Part shown: piece after piece, positions 1 through 8,228 of the stretch
How positions within the stretch are numbered: the first letter of the stretch is position 1
Layout of the letters: the number at the start of each line of letters is the position of its first letter
NCBI GenBank assembly: GCA_016293535.1
Contig: JAEDEB010000047.1
Coordinates: 1 to 17,929 of the forward strand
Direction of reading: 5' to 3'
From: Bacteroidales bacterium
Lineage (GTDB): Bacteria > Bacteroidota > Bacteroidia > Bacteroidales > UBA932
DNA: 17,929 bases
Program-made: the position numbers and the translations under genes
The notes under the pieces: model-generated
What the model was told of the DNA's origin: nothing
The model's database searches: none
What the model saw: the letters and a program-made list of their open reading frames with translations, nothing else

Positions 1-51
1 CGACCCTCTGCTTGTAAGGCAGACGCTCTGAACCAACTGAGCTAAGCTCCC
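1..51 (-). tRNA. tRNA-Val (anticodon UAC), partial at window edge
   Basis: On the minus strand the sequence starts with acceptor strand GGGAGCT, then TA, the D-stem GCTC/GAGC, and an anticodon arm with loop CTTACAA between TCTGC and GCAGA. Positions 34-36 of the loop read TAC, which is tRNA-Val. Only about 51 of some 75 nt are present: the TPsiC arm and the 3' acceptor strand lie beyond the left edge. A canonical Bacteroidetes promoter lies just upstream (82-113), so it appears to be transcribed independently of the large gene before it. Confidence 0.93.
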
Positions 52-81
52 GAGCAATCCCGTTCCTTGCGGTTTGGGACT

Positions 82-113
82 GCAAATATAGAAAGGATTT
101 TCAAGATACCAAA
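82..113 (-). promoter_or_regulatory. Promoter of tRNA-Val
   Basis: Read on the minus strand: TTTG (113-110), a spacer of exactly 19 bases, then TATATTTGC (90-82). This is a full match to the Bacteroidetes -33/-7 consensus TTTG-N19-TAnnTTTGC. The predicted transcript starts near 75, about 25 nt before the tRNA 5' end. Confidence 0.85.
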
Positions 114-133
114 CTTTTTTTTGCAGAGAGGAA

Positions 134-3100
134 TCACAATTTTCCGCAGTTGCCGTTGGCGCGGTAATGTGGCGCATAGAGACACTCCACCACGGCTGCC
201 GGCCTCGAGAAGGAGCCCTTCCGCACGATGTGGCATCTCTCCCTGAATTCCACCGTCCCCTCAGGACAGACGTCCACGAAATACTCCGTCCTGTCCGAGT
301 GGACATTGCGGTAGGACTGAGGAGTGTATGCCCTCCAGCTGCCGGCAGGCATAGGGTCCGCCCACCATACGATGTTGCCGGAACGCCAGTCAGCCGGAGT
401 CAGTGAAGCAGGACGCGGGATTTCCACCCTCACGAAACTGCGGTTCTCCTCTGAGAAGACTCGGCAGATTGAAATCACTTCCTCGCCGGGCTCGAGGATT
501 TCGCCCTCGACGACAGGAGTTCCGTCCTTGTGGACATACTCCAGCGAAACCGAGAATCCGTTACCTGCAGCCTTAACCTCCGCGAAAGGAAGTTCCTTCT
601 CAGCCCTGAGGATGACCACCCGGGTATCCTTCACCTTCTGAGAAGCGTCGAGGACCGCGGCGACAGCCTCGATGTATGCGGGATCGCCGTCCCATTTCTG
701 GCTTTCCTTCTGGACCATCATCCACAGCCTTATCCCGTCCGCCATCTCCTCATCTCCCAGAGCACTGAAAAGATTGCAAATCAGGGTATGGGCAGCGAGT
801 TCGCTCTCGAGCAGACCCCTGTACGGCATGACAGCATTGGGGAAGAAAATGCCGCCGGAACTGTGCTGGACCGCATATTCGCGCAAAGACGCCAGGTCCG
901 CAGCCAGTGACTTTTCAAGGCGCGAAGAGGTACCCATCCGTATTCCCAGCACCCGGGCAAGGGTTCGTCCCTCCCCTGAAGAAGAGAGCAGGCGCAGCGT
1001 TTCGAGCCTTCGCGCCTTGTCGAGCAGCTGTCCCTCGAGGCCTCTGCGTCGCGTCGGAGTCAGATACTCCCTGAGTTCCTTGCGGAACTTTCTGTCCGCC
1101 CTGAATCCGAGTCCATATTCCGGATAGCGTGCACGCAGCAGCAGGTACTGCGCATTGCTCACGCCCCCACACCATATCGGCATGACCTTCCTGTCGGAGT
1201 TTCCGCCATCTATCTGACTATCAATATAATGAACGGCCGATTCGAGTACGTCCGAGTCCATTCCGAGGCTCAGTCCCCGGTCACGGAGCATGGCTGCCCG
1301 GTTCAGTATCAATGCAGTGACAGCCGGAGAGGAGCTCATGCCACTGAACCATCCGAATCCTCCGTCATCATTTCGACAGGAAAGAAGCTTTTCCAGAAGC
1401 TCCGCACACAGGCCGGAAGCCGCAGCGGCGGCATTATCAGCAGCGGCGACATCATAAGCAGCGGCGGCATTTTCAGCAGCGACTGCATTTTCCGCAGAGG
1501 CGGCAAGCTCGGAACCAGAGGATGCAGAACGCAGGGAAGCGGCAAGCTCGGAACCAGAGGATGCAGAACGCAGGGAAGCGGCGAGTATGCGGGCGCTCAG
1601 GGCGTCGGCGATTGAAACCGCATCGAAAGCTACCTCCCCCGCAGCGGACTCCTCGGCAGCGACCGCATCGGCAGAATCGGCAGAATCGGCAGAACCGGCA
1701 GGACCGGGAAGCGCCTCCATCAGAAGATCCATAATGGAGCGTACGGACATCTCGGCAGCATTGCCCGGTACATTCACGAAGCGGGACCTGAGCTCGGCTT
1801 CGAGAGCCTCGCAGCTGCCGTCTCCCCGAAGTATGGCTGAATGGGCTTCCAAAATAGTCTGGGAAGCCTTCTTTACGGGAATTGATACGAAAACCGCATC
1901 GGTGAATTGTCCGGAAGACTCGGTAAAGACAAGCTTGATTCCGAGCACTTTGCAGGAAGGCAGCTCAACAGGGAAACCCACAGACAGGGCAGATCCCGGT
2001 TCGATGGAGAGCGTCGTATCTGCTGAAGCGACCGGCCGCGCACTCCTGTGCCTGTCCGTATCATATATATATATGGCCAGCCTGCCTCCAACTTCGCGGG
2101 AAGCGGAGCTGGCAACGGAGGCATTCAGCACAAAGCTGTCACCTTCACGGAGGAACTGAGGCTCAGAGACGGAAATTTTCACGGGAACCGTAACCTTGAA
2201 TTCCTCCCTCGCAACGGCGTTGCGGCAATTCCTGTCGTGAACGAAAGCCTGGATGACATAAGTCGAGAGTTTGTCTGAGGTTCTGAAGGTGAAGCCCATC
2301 CTGCCAGCGGCATCAGGCGAGAGAAAAGGCTCGAAGGCAAGCGTTTCCTCGAAATTCTCCCTCAGGCTGATCTCAGGCCCGGCAAAACCGCCATCCATAG
2401 CCTGCGAACTTTCCACTGCCTCTTCCTCTACCTCCACCACAGCATCCTCCATCATTTCCATATTCGCAGATATACCGGCTGCTGCCATGCTCATGGTCAT
2501 CATCCTTCCCTTCGCCACGCCGTAGCCCCATGATGTCCTGTCGGAACCGCAGTTTCTTCTGTAATATACATACGGAACGCGGTCGTCGCTGATGGACATT
2601 GCAGTCCATCGGTTCGGGTGCATGGACTCGGACGCCTTGTCGAAAACGGACACCAGGCCCTCGGTCCCCTTCTCCGTCAGCAACGATACCGAATACTCGG
2701 AAGCCGGATATGCGCTTTCGGTAAAACGGGAAATACTGAGAGTCAGAGGATTGCCCTGCTCCGAACGGCGAAAAACACGGTCAAAGGAATATGAGGTCCC
2801 GTTCTTGAAGCAGAACACATTCAGGCTCACGGCATCGGGCCAGGACGTATCCCAGGCATAGCGTAGCATACGTATGGACCCGTCTTTTCCAAGTTCTCCG
2901 TCAAGGCGCACAAGTTCGCTGAAAAGACGGACGTTCCCATATCCGAAAATCTCGACACAGGCCCAGACCGGTCCTCTGCCGGAGGCCATCTGTACGGAAA
3001 TCCCTTCTCCGCGGGGCACCCTGAAAAGGCATTCCACATCGCTGTTGAAAACCTTGTCTCCGTCCTGAATGCGGCAGAGACGGGTAGTGGTTTCAGCCTC

Positions 3101-5476
3101 TACCCGGCGGCCCTGCGCATCTGAAACAGCTGCAACCGCACGAAGGGTGTATGTACCTGAAGGAAGACCGGCCATAGGAAGGGTTGATACAACTCCGGGG
3201 GCAGCCCTGCCTGAAAGGACTGTGCGATCCCCGCTAAGCAGAGACCAAGAAATGTCAATTTCCCCGTTGCATCCGCGCCTCAATTCGGGACTACCGGTCA
3301 CGAAACGCAGATCCACAGCGTCAGCACTGACAATGCACGGTTGTGAACCCTCATCCGCAGACTCGACTGTAACAGACAGAGGCAGAGCATCATAGACCAT
3401 AAATGAAGTATGGAACTCAAGGGTCTCACCCGTCAGGTCCACCACCTTTACGCGAACCCTGTAATAACCGCTCTTCACTTCAGGGACGACGATGTCGAAC
3501 GAACCGTCCTTTTCCACGGTGACAGGCTGTACCTCGTTCCTGTCTGATGATCTCCATCCGAGGCTGACTTCCGCACTGAGCTTTGCCGAGGCCAGACTGT
3601 GGCCGGAAAAAGCCATTGCCCTGCCCCTTACATGCACATCGTCTCCGGAGAGGCACAGTTCGCGGCGGGAATCAAAAACAAGTTCGAAGGACGGAAGGAC
3701 GAACTCATCCACCTGCAGCGATTCAAAGCCGCGCTGCTGCTTTCCTTCGAGTATCGATATCGAATACATACCGTTGCGTGGAGCACCGGTCCCGTCCGAC
3801 GGAGCAGGAAGTGAGAAGGACGACGAAACGGAAGCGAACTCATTGGTCACCAGTTCCTTCCTCGCACATTCATTACCCTGCGGGTCCATCAGTACAGCAA
3901 TCAGCGCAGTACCCTTCTCCGCGAGCCTGCACTCCGAGCCCCTTCTTTCGAAGAGCACAGCCTTGAAACGTACGCTTTCTCCGGGCCTGAAGGCGCCCCG
4001 ATCGGTAAACACCTGTGCAAAACGCTCTGTAACAAGCTTTTCGCGCTGCGGCGAACTGCTTCCGTAGATATAGAACTTTTCCGAACTGCGAAGTCTTCCG
4101 TCAGAGCCCTTTGCCTTGAACACAATATAGTTGGAATAACGTCCGAGCTTTGAGGAAACTGACTCCGGAAGATCGGTGAATCCCCTGCATCCGAAGTCCT
4201 TCACGCTTGCGCTCAGCTTATCCTCAACATAGAGTTCAAGGTCCATCTTTTCAAGCGGCTCGCCGCTGCGGTAATCGGCGACATAAACGGCCCAGCCCCC
4301 GTCAGAAGGACGGCCCGCCACGGAAAGGCTGTGTTTCGCATAAGGTACGAGACCGACAACGCCATTCCCTGAATACTCAACAGAATAATCTCCGTCGTCG
4401 AGAGCCGGGAGTTCCACTCTCAGCGTATCCCAGGCGTAGAAACTGCCCGCCTTGTTCTCCACCGTCCTTTCGAAAACAGGCTTGGCCTTGCTTCCCTCCT
4501 GAAGGATTCCGACTTTAAGGCGGCCCAGATTGCGCATCGCAACAGTCATCTGTCCGTCCGTTATGCTCAGCCGGGCATCCCGGGATTCTAGTGTTTCGAT
4601 GAGTGATTGCGCCCCTGTGCATATATCCGCAAGGCCTTTCTCCTCCCCGGAGAATGCCTTGCGTCTCTTTTCGAAATTCCGGCATTTTTCCCTTAAGAAG
4701 AGCCAATCCTCAGAAGCGGACTTCCTGTCGGACTGAAGGGATGCTAACTCCCTTGAAAGAAGTTCCTGTTCGGAAAGCAGGGCAGCCGCCTTGCCGGCAT
4801 ACTTCTCAGCGTGGGCCCGGAGAGCATCAGACCTTGACGGAACGGTATCGGAGGAACGGGCCTCCATGAATTCTTGCACGGCGGCATCGGGATAACGTCC
4901 GCCGAGTTCCGAAGCAAGTTCCTTGCTCGGTTTCCCTTGGCAGAGACTGATTGCCCACAGGGCATATTCATAGTCGTTTCTGCATAGCTTGCCAATGTAG
5001 GAATCCAGGCCTTCCTTTCCCATACGGTCAGCTATGAAGCAGGCGTGACGGCCACTGCGGAGCTGAGCAGCGTGACCGACGGCATAGGAGAGCGCCTCGG
5101 AGACGCCTCTTCTGCCCAGCAGATAATGGAACTGCATCACCGGCAGACCATATCCCTCGACTGCCTCCCTGCACTGTCTGCGGGCATCCTCCCTGTCCTT
5201 CCAGTTGATGGAAGTGCGGACATTCTCACGCAGAAGACAGGCATTGTAGAAATCCCACGGGAGTTTCTTCTTCTCAGATTCGCTGATTATCTTTCCGAGT
5301 ATCTCCAGCTGTTTCTTAGGCCTGTCAGCCTCCGAAGCCTCTTCATAGGATTTCCACAAGGCGGTAAGGGCATATTGTCCTTCCGGGGCCGGGAAGGATG
5401 GATTTGCCGCCTGGGCGGGAATGAGGACTGCGGCCTGCAGGAGAATGACCGCAACCGCATTGGCAAAGATTTTCAT
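134..5476 (-). CDS. Secreted alpha-2-macroglobulin-family protein, thioester apparently lost
   Basis: A 1780-aa protein of the bacterial alpha-2-macroglobulin (A2M) family. Residues 1-24 form a signal peptide (hydrophobic core, AQA-type cleavage site, no lipobox Cys), so it is probably periplasmic or surface-exposed. A helical N-terminal region (about 30-330) precedes the macroglobulin domains. The MG2 signature (TDRGAFRPGESV) is near residue 490, an MG3-like start (VDEFVLPSFEL) near 595, Met- and Glu-rich stretches near 990-1025, and the A2M domain core (RENFEETLAFEPFLSPDAAG) near 1040. A helical thioester-domain-like region (DGGFGWFSG) starts near 1370, and beta-strand C-terminal domains follow. 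Where thioester-type A2Ms have GCxEQ, this one has NAAEM near residue 1240, so no Cys-Gln thioester is visible. An Ala/Ser-rich low-complexity stretch of about 100 residues (about 1250-1355) follows, built from 9-, 18- and 39-bp DNA repeats. It starts 14 bp after folC and is probably cotranscribed. Family A2Ms are thought to trap or inhibit proteases; activity here is inference. Confidence 0.93.
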   Translation of the reverse strand: MKIFANAVAVILLQAAVLIPAQAANPSFPAPEGQYALTALWKSYEEASEADRPKKQLEILGKIISESEKKKLPWDFYNACLLRENVRTSINWKDREDARRQCREAVEGYGLPVMQFHYLLGRRGVSEALSYAVGHAAQLRSGRHACFIADRMGKEGLDSYIGKLCRNDYEYALWAISLCQGKPSKELASELGGRYPDAAVQEFMEARSSDTVPSRSDALRAHAEKYAGKAAALLSEQELLSRELASLQSDRKSASEDWLFLREKCRNFEKRRKAFSGEEKGLADICTGAQSLIETLESRDARLSITDGQMTVAMRNLGRLKVGILQEGSKAKPVFERTVENKAGSFYAWDTLRVELPALDDGDYSVEYSGNGVVGLVPYAKHSLSVAGRPSDGGWAVYVADYRSGEPLEKMDLELYVEDKLSASVKDFGCRGFTDLPESVSSKLGRYSNYIVFKAKGSDGRLRSSEKFYIYGSSSPQREKLVTERFAQVFTDRGAFRPGESVRFKAVLFERRGSECRLAEKGTALIAVLMDPQGNECARKELVTNEFASVSSSFSLPAPSDGTGAPRNGMYSISILEGKQQRGFESLQVDEFVLPSFELVFDSRRELCLSGDDVHVRGRAMAFSGHSLASAKLSAEVSLGWRSSDRNEVQPVTVEKDGSFDIVVPEVKSGYYRVRVKVVDLTGETLEFHTSFMVYDALPLSVTVESADEGSQPCIVSADAVDLRFVTGSPELRRGCNGEIDISWSLLSGDRTVLSGRAAPGVVSTLPMAGLPSGTYTLRAVAAVSDAQGRRVEAETTTRLCRIQDGDKVFNSDVECLFRVPRGEGISVQMASGRGPVWACVEIFGYGNVRLFSELVRLDGELGKDGSIRMLRYAWDTSWPDAVSLNVFCFKNGTSYSFDRVFRRSEQGNPLTLSISRFTESAYPASEYSVSLLTEKGTEGLVSVFDKASESMHPNRWTAMSISDDRVPYVYYRRNCGSDRTSWGYGVAKGRMMTMSMAAAGISANMEMMEDAVVEVEEEAVESSQAMDGGFAGPEISLRENFEETLAFEPFLSPDAAGRMGFTFRTSDKLSTYVIQAFVHDRNCRNAVAREEFKVTVPVKISVSEPQFLREGDSFVLNASVASSASREVGGRLAIYIYDTDRHRSARPVASADTTLSIEPGSALSVGFPVELPSCKVLGIKLVFTESSGQFTDAVFVSIPVKKASQTILEAHSAILRGDGSCEALEAELRSRFVNVPGNAAEMSVRSIMDLLMEALPGPAGSADSADSADAVAAEESAAGEVAFDAVSIADALSARILAASLRSASSGSELAASLRSASSGSELAASAENAVAAENAAAAYDVAAADNAAAAASGLCAELLEKLLSCRNDDGGFGWFSGMSSSPAVTALILNRAAMLRDRGLSLGMDSDVLESAVHYIDSQIDGGNSDRKVMPIWCGGVSNAQYLLLRARYPEYGLGFRADRKFRKELREYLTPTRRRGLEGQLLDKARRLETLRLLSSSGEGRTLARVLGIRMGTSSRLEKSLAADLASLREYAVQHSSGGIFFPNAVMPYRGLLESELAAHTLICNLFSALGDEEMADGIRLWMMVQKESQKWDGDPAYIEAVAAVLDASQKVKDTRVVILRAEKELPFAEVKAAGNGFSVSLEYVHKDGTPVVEGEILEPGEEVISICRVFSEENRSFVRVEIPRPASLTPADWRSGNIVWWADPMPAGSWRAYTPQSYRNVHSDRTEYFVDVCPEGTVEFRERCHIVRKGSFSRPAAVVECLYAPHYRANGNCGKL
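1422..1493 (-). repeat. 18-bp tandem repeat (about 4 copies) in the A2M gene
   Basis: Four consecutive 18-bp units start at 1422, 1440, 1458 and 1476. Each begins GCAGCG on the plus strand and most continue with GGCGGCAT-like sequence; a fifth, decayed unit (1494-1511) runs into the next repeat. The period is a multiple of three, so the frame is kept. It encodes six-residue Ala-rich units with Asn, Asp, Glu or Tyr interruptions. Confidence 0.85.
1501..1578 (-). repeat. Perfect 39-bp tandem duplication in the A2M gene
   Basis: Positions 1501-1539 are repeated exactly at 1540-1578. The unit encodes 13 residues (AASLRSASSGSEL), found twice in a row in the protein. The absence of any mismatch suggests recent duplication or slippage. 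Confidence 0.95.
1671..1706 (-). repeat. 9-bp tandem repeat (4 copies) in the A2M gene
   Basis: Units GCAGAATCG, GCAGAATCG, GCAGAACCG and GCAGGACCG are contiguous on the plus strand. They encode the repeated Ser-Ala-Asp tripeptide and its Gly/Pro-containing variant in the same low-complexity stretch of the protein. Confidence 0.9.
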
Positions 5477-5490
5477 AAGCGGGTGTCACA

Positions 5491-6996
5491 CTAATGAGGA
5501 CCGCCCGCGGAGACGGCCTCGGAAACAACATAAGTACTGCCTCCCACATAAATCAAAGGTGATGCCATCCCTTCCGCCAGGCCACGGGCTTCGCTCAGAG
5601 CCCTGGCAACCGGAGTCACGACTCTCACGCTCCTGGCCTTGAGTCCCAGCTCCTTGAAATGAGTTTCAAGCTGTCCGGCCGGCATAGCCCTCCGGCTGTC
5701 CGCTTCGGTAAAAATGATGTGCGCACGGGAAGGAAGCAGTTTCAGCACCGCGTCGAAATCCTTGTCGGCCACCGAGCCGTAGACTATTATCAGGTCGGAG
5801 CACTGTCCTGCGTCGAGCAATTCATCCAGGCGGGCGAAATTGTACCTGAGTCCGTGTTCATTGTGCCCTATGTCGCATATTGTCACCGGCGATTCGGAGA
5901 TTCTTTCCCAGCGCCCGTGGAACTCCATCAGCGAGGCTGTGCGGCATATCGCGTCCACAAGCTCCGGAAGGAGCTTCCCTGGCAGCGGAAACAGTTCCCG
6001 ATATGACTTCAGATTTCCCAGGACCTGCAGAGCCGTGAGGACGGTGCGGAGATTGTGGACCTGACAGGGACCTGCAAGGTCCATTTTCGCGAGTGTGCTC
6101 GCATGCGAATCCCATCCCGGAGGGTCGTTCCTGTCGGCGAAATGAAGCAGCGAGGCAATCCTTTCGCGGCTGCCGCCGAAGCAGGGCTCCGGAAGATTGG
6201 TGTACAGGACCTTGCGTTCAAACACCTGGTCGGTCTGGGGATTGCTTTCACCCACGACCACAGGAGTCCGCGGCTTGATGATGCCGGCCTTCTCGTAGGC
6301 GATTTCCGCGAGGCTTTCCCCGAGTATGTCACAATGGTCGAGACCTATGTTCGTTATCACGGACAGAACCGGGGATATGATGTTGGTGCTGTCAAGGCGT
6401 CCTCCCAGTCCGCATTCCACGACTGCGGTATCGACTCCCTGTCCTGCGAACCAGTCGAAGGCCATCGCCGTGGTGATTTCGAAAAAGGAGAGCCCGAGAT
6501 TGTCTATGGTATCTGACCATCGCGTCAGAAAATCCCAGACCTCCCGACGGGAGATCAGACGCACCCTGCCGTCCTCGACAAGACGTATCCTCTCACGGAA
6601 GTCCACAAGATGGGGCGATGTGTACAGTCCGACCCGGCGGGCGCTGACACGCGGCGCCGCGGACTCGGAGCCGGACGGAGCTGCGGGGTCGAGAGGAGCT
6701 GCGGGGTCGAGAGGAGCTGCGGGGTCGAGAGGCGCCGCGGAGAGGGCGGCCGCAATCATATTGGAGACCGAGCCCTTGCCGTTGGTGCCGGCAACGTGGA
6801 CCGTACGGTAGCGTGTATGGGGGCGTCCGAGCAGCTGGTCGAAAAAAAACATTCTGTCGAGCCCCGGCTTGTAGGCGTCGCTGCCCGCCGTCTGGAATGA
6901 TTGATGTCGCGAGAACATTCCCGCAATCAGGCTGTCGTAAGCCTCGTCACTGAAGCCGCACCCTCCACGGCCGTATTCACATAAGCTGCTAGCCAT
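5491..6996 (-). CDS. folC: Folylpolyglutamate synthase / dihydrofolate synthase (FolC) with a repeat insertion
   Basis: Mur-ligase-family enzyme that adds glutamate to dihydropteroate and/or folates using ATP, in the cytoplasm. The N-terminus (AYKPGLDRM..LLGRPH, about 41-60) and the P-loop GTNGKGS (70-76) are typical FolC. They are followed by GLYTSPHLVDFRERI (about 123-137), the STNIISPVLSVITNIGLDH region and a C-terminal ligase domain with DIGHNEHG near residue 375. At 501 aa it is longer than the usual 420-440. Much of the excess is a low-complexity insertion (about 87-119) between the P-loop helix and the GLYTSPH strand, containing three copies of the six-residue unit AAPLDP. The rest of the fold looks intact, so a functional enzyme is likely. 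It is the first gene of a unit with the A2M gene. The ATG at 6996 has an AAGG-type ribosome site and a -7 box upstream. Confidence 0.93.
   Translation of the reverse strand: MASSLCEYGRGGCGFSDEAYDSLIAGMFSRHQSFQTAGSDAYKPGLDRMFFFDQLLGRPHTRYRTVHVAGTNGKGSVSNMIAAALSAAPLDPAAPLDPAAPLDPAAPSGSESAAPRVSARRVGLYTSPHLVDFRERIRLVEDGRVRLISRREVWDFLTRWSDTIDNLGLSFFEITTAMAFDWFAGQGVDTAVVECGLGGRLDSTNIISPVLSVITNIGLDHCDILGESLAEIAYEKAGIIKPRTPVVVGESNPQTDQVFERKVLYTNLPEPCFGGSRERIASLLHFADRNDPPGWDSHASTLAKMDLAGPCQVHNLRTVLTALQVLGNLKSYRELFPLPGKLLPELVDAICRTASLMEFHGRWERISESPVTICDIGHNEHGLRYNFARLDELLDAGQCSDLIIVYGSVADKDFDAVLKLLPSRAHIIFTEADSRRAMPAGQLETHFKELGLKARSVRVVTPVARALSEARGLAEGMASPLIYVGGSTYVVSEAVSAGGPH
6685..6738 (-). repeat. 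18-bp tandem repeat (3 copies) in folC
   Basis: Copies at 6685-6702 and 6703-6720 are identical (GGGGTCGAGAGGAGCTGC on the plus strand); 6721-6738 differs at two bases. The repeat keeps the frame and encodes AAPLDP units. It lies between conserved FolC motifs, so it is an insertion into a standard enzyme. Confidence 0.95.
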
Positions 6997-7018
6997 AAAC
7001 TGAACCTTATCTGAACTG

Positions 7019-7027
7019 CAAATTTAC
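7019..7027 (-). promoter_or_regulatory. -7 box for the folC-A2M unit
   Basis: Minus-strand TAAATTTGC matches TAnnTTTGC exactly and lies 22 bases before the folC ATG, giving a leader of roughly 15 nt. No good TTTG is at the 19-base spacing (one is found at about 11), so only the -7 element is well supported. Confidence 0.55.
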
Positions 7028-7078
7028 TCAGTAATGAACAAAGCGCATCGGATATAGAGAACACTGATGCGGGTATTT

Positions 7079-7110
7079 TTTGAAAATTACTAAATTTACG
7101 AAGATTTTGC
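7079..7110 (+). promoter_or_regulatory. Putative promoter of the PurL-like/phoH operon
   Basis: TTTG (7079-7082), a 19-base spacer, then AGATTTTGC (7102-7110). The TTTGC half and the spacing fit the Bacteroidetes consensus, but the leading TA is AG. Transcription would start near 7114-7118, at or next to the ATG at 7118, implying a leaderless or nearly leaderless message. Confidence 0.45.
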
Positions 7111-7117
7111 AATTGAG

Positions 7118-8215
7118 ATGACTCAACAAGAAGCCTTATACTCGCGATATATTCTGGACGGGCTTGACACCGGCTCCACTCCAGCAGAACTCCTGCGCGA
7201 CTATGCAGAGACGGATGTTCCCGAGTTCGGCTGTCCCGGAGAAATCGTGGACGAGACCCTTGACCCGAACCCGACGCCAGACAGCTTTGCGCTGTCGGAT
7301 TCATCGCGATATGTGGATGAGATTCTGAAACTTCCCGAAAAATTCCCCGCCAGATATGCCCGCGCGGAAGCGAAGCTGCGCACCGCCGCGGCGCTGTGCG
7401 AAACCCTGTGGATGGACGGCCATTTCCGTCTCGGAAACCTGAGGCTTTCGGCTGCATGGACCTGGTCCGATGGAAAGACAGGGAATATGGCCGCATTCTA
7501 CAACTGCGTCGCCGCCGTTACGGAACTGGTTGCGGATCTGGGATTGAAAATGGACTCGTACAGATATGAAGAATCGGACGGGGACTGTCATTTGAAACTC
7601 TCGACGCGCATCTCGAAAACCCGGACGATGGAGGAGGATGATGACGAGGTGATTGTTCCGGGAACCGTGCGCAAATGTCCGTCTGAGGCCGTCCCGGACC
7701 CGAAAAGTTGGATTGTATATGTACCTTTCGACACATCGGCATACAGACTCGGAGGTTCGGCGCTCTCACATTTCGCAGGAAACGGAGGAGACCCTTCGGC
7801 AGAACTGCAGGACGCCGATTATTTCATCGACTGCTACGAGGTCATTCGCGAAATGGTCGAGGACTCTGTGGCGATGAGCGGGGTGACTGTGGCAAAGGGC
7901 GGGCTTATGACAGCTGCCGCCAGGCTATGCGGAGGAACCGGACTGAAACTTGACATAAGCGGTCTGTCCGCGTCCACAGGTGAGGAAAATACGGCACGCC
8001 TGCTCTTCGGGGAACTGCCCGGCGTGCTCCTGCAGTTCAATGACAACGACTTCGATTACATAGACTCCCAGTTCCTGCTCCAGGACGTGGCTTATTATCC
8101 TGTAGGCCATCCGTGCGGGAACGCCGGGGAGATAAGCATATTCAATAACCGCAAACCTGCCGTCGCCGGGATACTCAGCTCGCTTCTGAACCAGGCCGGC
8201 GAAGGTGAGGACTGA
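7118..8215 (+). CDS. PurL/PurM (AIR synthase)-like protein, catalytic motif degenerate
   Basis: A 365-aa protein resembling one PurM-like half of phosphoribosylformylglycinamidine synthase (PurL). The best evidence is LGGS at 211-214, followed about 45 residues on by VTVAKGGL (256-263), where PurL enzymes have HDxSDGGL, and then LFGELPGVLLQF (296-307), where they have LFSESPGR-like sequence. The segment GNMAAFYNCVAAVTELVADLG (122-142) fits the N-terminal PurM-like subdomain. His, Asp and Ser of the HDxSDGG signature are replaced, and there is no glutaminase or full-length synthetase, so this is probably not an active FGAM synthase. The first 50 residues are not recognised. The gene lies 13 bp before phoH. 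Role unknown; it may be a nucleotide-binding or scaffolding paralogue. Confidence 0.7.
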   Translation: MTQQEALYSRYILDGLDTGSTPAELLRDYAETDVPEFGCPGEIVDETLDPNPTPDSFALSDSSRYVDEILKLPEKFPARYARAEAKLRTAAALCETLWMDGHFRLGNLRLSAAWTWSDGKTGNMAAFYNCVAAVTELVADLGLKMDSYRYEESDGDCHLKLSTRISKTRTMEEDDDEVIVPGTVRKCPSEAVPDPKSWIVYVPFDTSAYRLGGSALSHFAGNGGDPSAELQDADYFIDCYEVIREMVEDSVAMSGVTVAKGGLMTAAARLCGGTGLKLDISGLSASTGEENTARLLFGELPGVLLQFNDNDFDYIDSQFLLQDVAYYPVGHPCGNAGEISIFNNRKPAVAGILSSLLNQAGEGED

Positions 8216-8228
8216 AACTGAGAAACCG

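Noticed and set aside
2062..2075. (AT)n microsatellite and palindrome in the A2M gene
   Set aside because: Short and inside a coding beta-strand (IYIYD); explained by codon choice.
1587..2159. Plus-strand open frames across the repeat-rich part of the A2M gene
   Set aside because: Low-complexity products created by the tandem repeats read in another frame; the minus-strand A2M frame is continuous and domain-consistent.
8205..8228. GTG start eight codons upstream for the PhoH gene
   Set aside because: It overlaps the previous stop codon, and the extra residues precede the conserved MGKPKIFVLDTN start.
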